Origin: Fusarium oxysporum f. sp. lycopersici 4287
Taxonomy: Eukaryota; Ascomycota; Sordariomycetes; Hypocreales; Nectriaceae
DNA length: 64,000 nucleotides
Direction: 5' to 3'
NCBI RefSeq assembly: GCF_000149955.1
Contig: NC_030992.1
Coordinates: 3,674,850-3,738,849 of the forward strand
The position numbers and the translations under genes are program-made. Below the pieces are notes generated by a model. The model saw only the letters and a list, made by a program, of their open reading frames with translations. It made no database searches and was not told the DNA's origin. Position 1 is the first letter of the stretch, and each line of letters opens with the position of its first letter. Shown here piece by piece: positions 56,008 to 64,000 of this stretch.

Positions 56008-59000
56008 AAAGCCTGTCTGATGGGGATCGACCACACCTCTCTCACTTTGACATGACTCTTCACCTTACCTCACCTTCACTTCACATGATTCGACTCTTGT
56101 ATCATGGATCACATGCTGTAAGGCATGTCATGACATCGTGGGTTAACACGGCACCACAGAATGTCGATCCAAAAACTTACCGCGTACTGGGACTATCCGC
56201 CGCGGCAAGTCTCTATCCTGCTCCAACCCACGTCGATCATGCCCCATCCCACACATTCACATACCTACTCTACCAACTACCACTACTACATCGTCATCAT
56301 CTTCTCACAAAACAAAAAAAAAAACAAATCATGACATGACATGACATGAAACTTTTAGAGGAGGAATCAAAGTACCCCACAACATCTCTAACGGCCATAC
56401 TATACTTCTTACTGTACTGTTAACATTATGGGAAAAGCTACATTGTTACTAGACATGTACACTTAAACAGGAAAGGGACGGAGGCGTGCAATTTGGAACA
56501 CACACACACACACACACACACACAAGCATTGGGACAAATCTAAGGAAATTCACTTTTGGCGATATGGGGTTCTTGTTTCTAGAGGTGTTTTTTGACATGC
56601 ATTACTGGGTGTAAGATGGTATTACCCATGTTCTTACTAGGTACTTTTAACGAATCAAGATACACACATTGGATTCTCACACTCTGGCCTCAATTCTTCC
56701 TCCCATGGATCGTGATTGCAACTTCTACTACGAGCATCTATCTTTTGACTAGCAGGCGGGCCCGACGATGAAAATCCTCTGGTTTCATTTTACCCCATAC
56801 GCTTACATGGTCGATGACATTCCAAAACCCTGCATAGACCCTTGTCCAATTTCGACCTGTAATTGATAGTATATTCCCATATCTACCAGGGTGTGTCCGT
56901 TGCTGTACTGTGCTGTATGTATGTATGTATGTAGTGTTGTTGTTTTTTAAAATTATCCTTCTCTTTTCTTTACTGGTAAGCGTCTTCTACATATGTAGGA
57001 GAGTTACATCGAAATGCATCTCCACCACCATGTTCCCGTCACGTACATGGCTCAGAGTCCAAAAGAGGGAGGGGTGTCGAGCATTGGGCAGTCTGAGGGT
57101 CCCCCACTTACAGTGTATGGTTAAACCCACAGACAAGGGAGAGGATATCTGATATCGGTCCAGCGCTTATACTGCTAATAGTCTAGTTGATTATCCCCCT
57201 ATGCACGAAGGGGTAAAAGCTGTTCCAGCAACGACAGGCATGTTGTCGTTAGTTGGTATCTCACCTTGAAGTCTTGGAGCAGATATACCTGATACCGATG
57301 ATAATGCTCACCGCGTAGCTTACTTTCGCCCTGCCGAAAGACGTCAGTTGTCCACCTTGACTACAACTATATCATTTCTCAGTTGCATCGCACATATCAC
57401 TGCTCGAGCCCCTTGCGGAAGATCTCGAGCAGAGAAAATTCGCAACTTTGAGCCGCAACAATACCAAGTACAGTGACTTGAGATACTTGCTTTTGCCTCC
57501 CACGTTCACAAGTACAAGTTTTTCCAATCTTGTAAAAGATCGTGGCGAAACTGCATGGACACGCACGTGGCCCATCCCTTACCATATGGCCCATGTCTCG
57601 CAATGACAGCTTGACACAATCTCATACGACCACATGCGTATTCTAAACATGGACTTTTGCCATTCCGAGGAAGCAAGCACAAAGTTTAGTCTCAGGTTAG
57701 ACTTGAGCAGAGCTCCGAGGTAAATGTTCCGTCCTGTGCCGTGCCGTTTCTCTTGTCTCTTCTCAAAAGTCGGGGTGGCGTCACGGTCTTGTATGCCCAA
57801 AACGGTGATTTCCATATTATCGGTACGACGCCGACAAACCGACACCGACACCGACACCGACACACTCAATATGAGAGATAGAGGCTGAGAGGCACACACA
57901 CACACAGCAGAGTCTCAGCCCTCCGGAGCTACGTAATAGACATTCTTCGCGGAAGTTCCGTCTAGATTCCGTGAAATAAGGGCGTAAAACAGCCTTGAAC
58001 GTTATGTTTCGCGGAAACTCTATTTGTTTCCGTGATCCCGTCGGACGTTTTTCTCGATTGGCAACAGGCAAAAGCAAAGAAGCGATTGTACTACATTGCG
58101 GCTCGAGCCTCAATTCGTCAACGGCGGTTTGTACCACCGACCATCGGAAGAAGACGACGGTCAGTCGGAGAGGGCGAAACAGAGTCCTCTTCACGCAATT
58201 GCTTGGCTCAAAGTAAAGTACCTTGCAGTGATAGACAAACCCAAAAGATACCGACCGGGTTGTTCTCGCGGGAAACAATGGGCACTAAAAAGTCCCCCCC
58301 GCATCTGCATCTGACTTCCACCTGAAGCCTCAAGGTAAGGCCTGCACTGACGCTGAAAGTGAAACTGGTGACACTGAAGATCGGCCACCAAATATCCCCC
58401 AACTTTCAGTTGGCCATTGCTATCCTGCTCTTCTGAACTGTAGGCGACTTTCCCCTTCCGAGTATGCACTTCGCCAGCAGAAGGGGCGCACAGGCATTTC
58501 CCAACCAAGCGGTGCAATGAAGCAACAGTCCCGTGAGACACTGACAGCAGCAGCTCAGGGTTTTATTGCGTAGGTGGCTTGGCCTGTCTGAGCCCTTCTT
58601 CACGCAAAGGGCGGGCATTTAATTGTTTTGTTTCAATTTTTCATCGCAATTCAGACCCCGTTGTCGTTAAGGCGGCAAGCTCCTGTATGTACAACAATGA
58701 CCTGCATCTGACGTCTGACGCCCAGTTTGCGGTGAAGACGCCCAGATGTGTGGGATGCACAATGTACAATGCGCTGTGCTGTGCTGTGCTGTGCTGTACT
58801 GCCCTGTACACCGCAACATGTTGCGCCGTGAGAAGGGAGCAGATCAGCTCCAGGGCTAGAAAACCTAGAAGGGGCCTGGAAGACTGCTCAGAAGGGTGAT
58901 CGAAGCCAATGCAAGGCCAATCTGCAGGAGAGAATGACATCGGCACGTGTTGTGTGGATGCAGAGCAATTCAGGAGGGAGGGTGAAAAGGGTACCGTACC

Positions 59001-62000
59001 TCACAGCGCTTCAAAGTCCTGTACGTACTGTCTTGCCTCCAACTTCAACTGCTGCACCGTTTCCTCTTGACTGAAAGACGAAGATGGTTGGGTTGAGTTG
59101 GAACAAATGCGTCTAACTAAAGAGGGCGAAGCGGTCCGAGGTGTGGAGAACTATTAGACAAATAACGGTATATGACAGGCTGAATTTATCGAGGACGCTA
59201 GAGTTGCAGAATCAAGGGGTTCTGTAGGGTTATAGAGTTTGCGCTAGAAGGTTGCTGCAGCTTCTTTTCCATGGAAGTCAGAGGTTGAAGTGAGGTGCTG
59301 TGATCGAGGAATCATCGACGCTCCAAGGGGGGTCTTGGAACTGCAGGATGGGGGTCCTCATGCAGGAGTAACGAACAGTGAGACATGCTACGTCAAAAGA
59401 AGATGGAAGGAAGTCCTGACGAACAAAGGCGTCAGTCTGTTGTCTCCATCTCTTCTCTAATGGTGTCCTCGTCAGCGTCGAATTCCGTCCTGTTACCGTT
59501 TCTGTCGTGTCAACCATGCAACCACACAGACACACATGGCTCAAAACGGACTAATACCAGCCAAATTCTCTTGGGGCTGACTTGAGAGATGCCATAATTC
59601 GTAGAGTTTAATCACCGTAATTATACCCTCAAATCAATCTGTTGGCTCGTTCGTTACTAGAGAGAAGCCTGAGTTGAAGGTCCAAGATTGAGTTTGCCGC
59701 GCCCAGGGGTTGTTGCGGTTCCCCGATCAGTTATAGAGTTGCATTATCTGTGGTTGTCTTCTGCAATGATGACATTCTTTCCTCGAGAACTGGCAAATGC
59801 GAGGCCAGGAAAAGCGCCTATACCGCTGCTTGATCGTCGTTCTTGTACTGTCCTTTGTACACTGTCATATGCACAGATACGGCACTGCTATTGCCAGCAC
59901 ATCATAAAAAAGTCATTTGACTAATATCGTGGTGTAGAATTGAATATGGCGATCCGCCTCGAGCCGTTGGGATAATCCTGGCTGCAAATTACAGGCCTTG
60001 CAACGACCCCTGGGCCATTCGCCATGGACCCCCCGTTCGCACTGAGACTGAGTGGACGTGGCCTGCATGGATTTTCTGACAGGGGTTTGGGAGATCATGA
60101 CGCTAGTAGGGGCCCTAGAATATCTCATTCAACCTATCAGCAAATAACGTCTCGGCATATCACTCATGCGCGGCTGCTTAAAATTGCTAGACGGTGAAGT
60201 GATGTGCAGTCAGAAAAAGAAACAACCATGTGAATAGCTGCGCCAAGACGTATGAGCCGGATATCCATTGAGCCCATGATCTTAATTAGGCCTCAAGCCA
60301 GGGATTAGTTGAGTAGCGGCACGATTTGCGAGTATGTCGAGATGAGGTTGGACGCAAGTGGATCGCCCAACTTCCCATCGCCCTTCAGAAGAACTAAGAG
60401 ACCAGATCAGTTAGCTCCATCTATGTACCTAAAAACCACGAGGCAAGCATGGATGGGGCCTTAAGGGACTGAGGTGACAGGAGACACAACTAGAGTCTGA
60501 AAAAAGGCCCCTGCGTTGCACAGACATGGCTGGAGGAAAAGAGACCGACTGCTGTTCTCATTACTCAACGAAAGGAGAATCCGCCGCTTTCGTTCACGAG
60601 GCCCGAGGAAGTGTTGCATCCTCTGTTGATATCTCATACGTAAAACCTTCGATGTTTTATGAAACCCTCATCATGGAATAGGTACTTGCTGTGGCTGAGT
60701 GTGGCTGACAGCAAGGTTCTTCTCGAACCAACTGCAGAAGACAATAGAGTTTGTTCTTGCAGCATCTGAATCTTTGATGCACGCCCTCACTGCTACCAGG
60801 CACGTGGCGAGGCGCCAACCATGCGATGTAATGGGGTCGCTCGAATGTAAAAAAGGGGGTCAAGGACAAAGTATCTCAAGTACTCGATACTCGTGTGTCA
60901 AAAATCCTCCGTGTCTCCATCTCATCTGCCAAAAGAGACGGGGCATTTCGTAAGCTAGACCGACAAAGTTTGATGGTTGTTGTTTGCACAGCGGCAAGCC
61001 ATGTGGACGAGGTGATACGCGTGCGCGGCAGGGCTGGACCGAACGTACAGAAGCTTCCATTTGTCCTCATGTTGTTTCCGTACACCAATTTGACTTTTAT
61101 CTTATTCTGTATTCAGTAAGCACCTCGGATGAGGCGCCCACCATCATATTCTCCCACACCGCGACGATGAGGATGGAAAATATGTGGCTGATGATGTTCT
61201 TCGATAGCGGGAACAGGGTTTATTCGGGGCTGGTACCCAGCGGCATGAATTCGCGCTGGGAGGCTGTCTCACCTTGCAGCCTTGAGAGTCAGTCTTGGCA
61301 GAAATCTTTCCAAACGGATGAACCGCCAAGACATGTACCATAGTCCTTTTGCAATGTTCTTCGGCCGTAAGGATGAGATTTTCTTTTTCCGTGAGATGAT
61401 TGTATTCTGTCAGGATGCGCTATTGCCTGTAAGATATGCAAGCTTCCTTGGAAGCGTCGCAATGATAAGCATGCCAGCAAATGAAACCCATGAGTTGGAG
61501 GGCTTCATTCTGGTAAGCCGGGATTGGACAGGAAACACGAGCTTTCACACATGTGTGACTTGGTGGACTGTCGCATCAATTCTGGAAGCGGTCTGAAGTA
61601 CTCAAGTGCCGTATTCCATGACCAACAAGAGTGCATGTCTCTGAAGATCATCGTCAACGCGGTAAGAAACCCAACTGGTTGTAATCCGCGCGACTGAGCC
61701 TATCCTCGTTATGCTTTACTCATTCAGCTGTGGCTGAAACCTGGCTTCTGTGAGGCTTACAGAGACAGGAAGGAGCTTGTGCTCTGGGAGCTCGTAGCTC
61801 AGCCTTGATCAAAGACGGGTTGGTGGTGCTGGCCGTTTCATTCCCAGTCTCCCCGTTCAGGGCACTTTCATCAGTGATTGGGCCTGAAGATACCGAACCA
61901 AGTGTCCGAATACCGGGAAGCACGCTCCGACTGCAACCCGCCATTTGAGGTCTTTCAGTAGTCTATGCAACCCTCGAACATGAAGCTCTCGTCGCCAATC

Positions 62001-64000
62001 GTTGTTAGCGGGATAATGATCTATCATGTCCATTCACGGTCTATGGCTTCGACCAAAGGCTCTTGGCGTGGGACGGACTCGGTCGCGAGGAACACCGGAT
62101 TGGAGAGCTATTCGGTGGCCTTGTGGGACTTATCGTGGGTCTCAACGACCGATGTCAAATCAACGGGGGCCGTCGATGATTTGAGCAAGGGTTGTTTCGG
62201 GGAAGAAAGATGCCGATATCCAAGCTCCGTAACTTCATTCCACGACCCGCTTTAACATCCATCTCGAATTCGTCTTCATCTTGTCCTGCTCGTTTTCCTA
62301 ATTTCAGACCCTTTCACTTATTGATAACTAGTCTTGTCACTAGACGCCGGCACTCAGGCCAAGAAACGTGCAAGATGTTGGGGTCACGGATACATGCAAA
62401 CATACTTTCGATCCCACATGGCGGTCCGCATGTCACACTCATGGGACAGCGCCAAAAGCGTGTATGAAGACAGCCCATTGGTGGCAGAACATCCCTAGGC
62501 ATCAACTGCAACATCAGCCTAGAGAACGTTGCCGTCATTTCGTCGCAGACCCCTAGGCCTCACTTCCAAGCTATGCATGCCACTTGAGACCAGATCCTCG
62601 AGGCCCGGCCAGGTTTGATCTTCGACAACGAACCCCAGCGAACAGCAACCCTAGCACGACGCGAGATCAAATTAAGTGAGCAATTCGTGATAGAGTGTTG
62701 CTGTTTATGCACACCCGTGATACTCTACAGAGTCATATGTTTGCTTCAAACTTTATATTCATGACAAGAGTCAAACGAAGTCTTGATACCATTGGTACCT
62801 GGGTAACCGCAAGGCAGCCACAAGCGCAACAAATGCCGCTTGTAGCGCAAATGGCGGTAGTAATTTAACTCTCCTGCGGCAGGCATGGCATCTGTCCATT
62901 GGTGGTTTTGCGAGAAGGCTTGTCGTGTCAGTCGTCAGTGTCAGTGTCCCTGAAGCCATGATGCGTCACGGTCGGAGCGAAAGCCGAGTAATCATGAGAT
63001 TGAGACCAGTACTTGGTTGATCCAGTGTATCCATCCTGCAAGTTGAAAGCAAAGCCAAGGCTTTAGTTCCACGTTAGTGAATGCCGCGGGGTGATCTGGA
63101 CTCAGCCTAGTCCCAGGAAACAGGAACCCAAAACTCTGCCACGGCTGGTCTAATCCGGGTTACACGGCGTTGGATACATGTGAATGCAGTACAGCACGAG
63201 TCTGGGCAGTTCGTACGGATCATGGTGACAATTCGATCTGCAAAATACGTGATAGTGGTCAAGATAATCGAAAAGCAATCGGGATGGAGGATGAGAACTC
63301 GATTGCCGTGTATGATGGCTGAAGAGGTTTCTTCGTCTCATCTGCCACCATTTACTCGTCATACATAGCGCGGTCGACGGTCTCGCTGCGTGGGACCGGG
63401 TATCTTCCGGCCCGAGTCCGATAAGTTCGGGCCGGGTGCAATCGGCGCCGTCTTGATCGGAGATTCTTCGGAACGGAGAAGACTGTAGCTATTCCCAAAG
63501 CTCTCATCTCCCGTGGTTCTTCTGTTGAAGCCTTGAAGGCTCTATGTGGACCTGCTACGATTAGGCTCAGCGGAACCACCGCCCCTCCGTTCGTGCCTGG
63601 GCCCTGGGGCGGCGACGATACCATGGACTTGGGAGCGAGATAAAGCAAACATGTTGGTTCATTTGCCGGATCGTAACGGACCGCTGCTATTAGTGATCGG
63701 GTCTTGGCCTGTGTCTCTTTGTTTGCTGCTAAATCTCGGCCCGTTTAATTTGTTGGTAGTAAGTGTGGAAAAGTACCGTACAGTAGTCGGATCTTGAAGG
63801 ATCCATCGGAAAAAGCACGATCTTCGGTGCCGGATTCATCAGGGTCCCTTTGTTATCCGAGTTTGAGAGGTGGAAATCTCGGGTATTGATCGAGGTGAGA
63901 GTTGCCCCTGCCGAGGTGAAGACAAGCTCAGCCCCGCGTTGTTCCCACCTTCCACCAACCTTCCAAAGCATCACCGCCACGTGATTCCTCACATGATCAG
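56008..64000. other. 8-kb region without supportable genes
   Basis: No ORF longer than about 150 codons and none with a recognisable domain, signal or intron pattern on either strand. Microsatellites: (CA)13 at about 56499-56524, (TGTA)n at about 56913-56932, ACACCG repeats at about 57838-57862 and (GCTGT)5 at 58773-58797. The first 300 bases are the bZIP 3' region. It could be regulatory DNA for a gene beyond the right edge or a non-coding transcript; nothing in the sequence shows which. Confidence 0.5.

Noticed and set aside
1..64000. CRISPR arrays, bacterial operons, rRNA genes, telomere repeats
   Set aside because: No regularly spaced repeats, rRNA sequence or TTAGGG runs were seen. The CA and TA runs are ordinary microsatellites.

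Overview
The window looks like nuclear DNA of a filamentous ascomycete, most likely Hypocreales and Fusarium-like. Introns are short (about 47-180 nt, mostly 45-90) with GTAAGT-type donors, CTAAC/CTAAT branch sites and YAG acceptors. Genes are widely spaced on both strands, there are no operons, and the families are fungus-specific (Zn2Cys6/fungal_trans_2, bZIP-DUF3425, PTH11-like rhodopsin proteins, caspase-like C2H2 proteins). All assignments come from reading the sequence and remembered family features; no database search was made.

Layout. 1-4 kb: the 3' end of a Mei2-type meiotic RNA-binding protein (+) and, tail to tail, an SLP1-type SUN-domain ER membrane protein (-). 5-18 kb: an accessory block in which most genes are broken. 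It holds a multi-pass membrane protein with two apparent frameshifts, an unrecognised remnant, an intact Arg/Glu-rich secreted protein, a PTH11/SAT4-type seven-helix pseudogene with three lesions, a miniature inverted-repeat element, an intact O-methyltransferase, an alpha/beta-hydrolase pseudogene hit at its nucleophile codon, and a small membrane protein. 19-29 kb: housekeeping-like genes: MCM2 (-) and a UBR7/Mlo2-type protein (+) sharing a promoter with two MluI boxes, a coiled-coil protein with a GC-AG intron, and a caspase-like C2H2 protein. 33-45.8 kb: a patatin-like protein with glycine at the nucleophile position, a Zn2Cys6 regulator followed by a flavin oxidoreductase, a Gfo/Idh/MocA oxidoreductase, a second copy of the miniature element, and a hotdog thioesterase. 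47-48.7 kb: a RluA-type pseudouridine synthase (RIB2/PUS9 group). 48.7-54.2 kb: non-coding DNA with a 732-base assembly gap. 54.2-56 kb: a bZIP gene whose last intron has two acceptors seven bases apart; one gives bZIP plus DUF3425, the other a short bZIP. 56-64 kb: about 8 kb with microsatellites and no supportable gene.

The genes do not form one pathway. The possible functional pairs are MCM2/UBR7 (shared promoter) and the Zn2Cys6 regulator with the flavin oxidoreductase (same strand, 280 bp apart). The most notable observations are the tandem acceptor in the bZIP gene, the two copies of a small inverted-repeat element, the concentration of broken genes between 5 and 18 kb, and two enzyme-like proteins lacking an expected catalytic residue.
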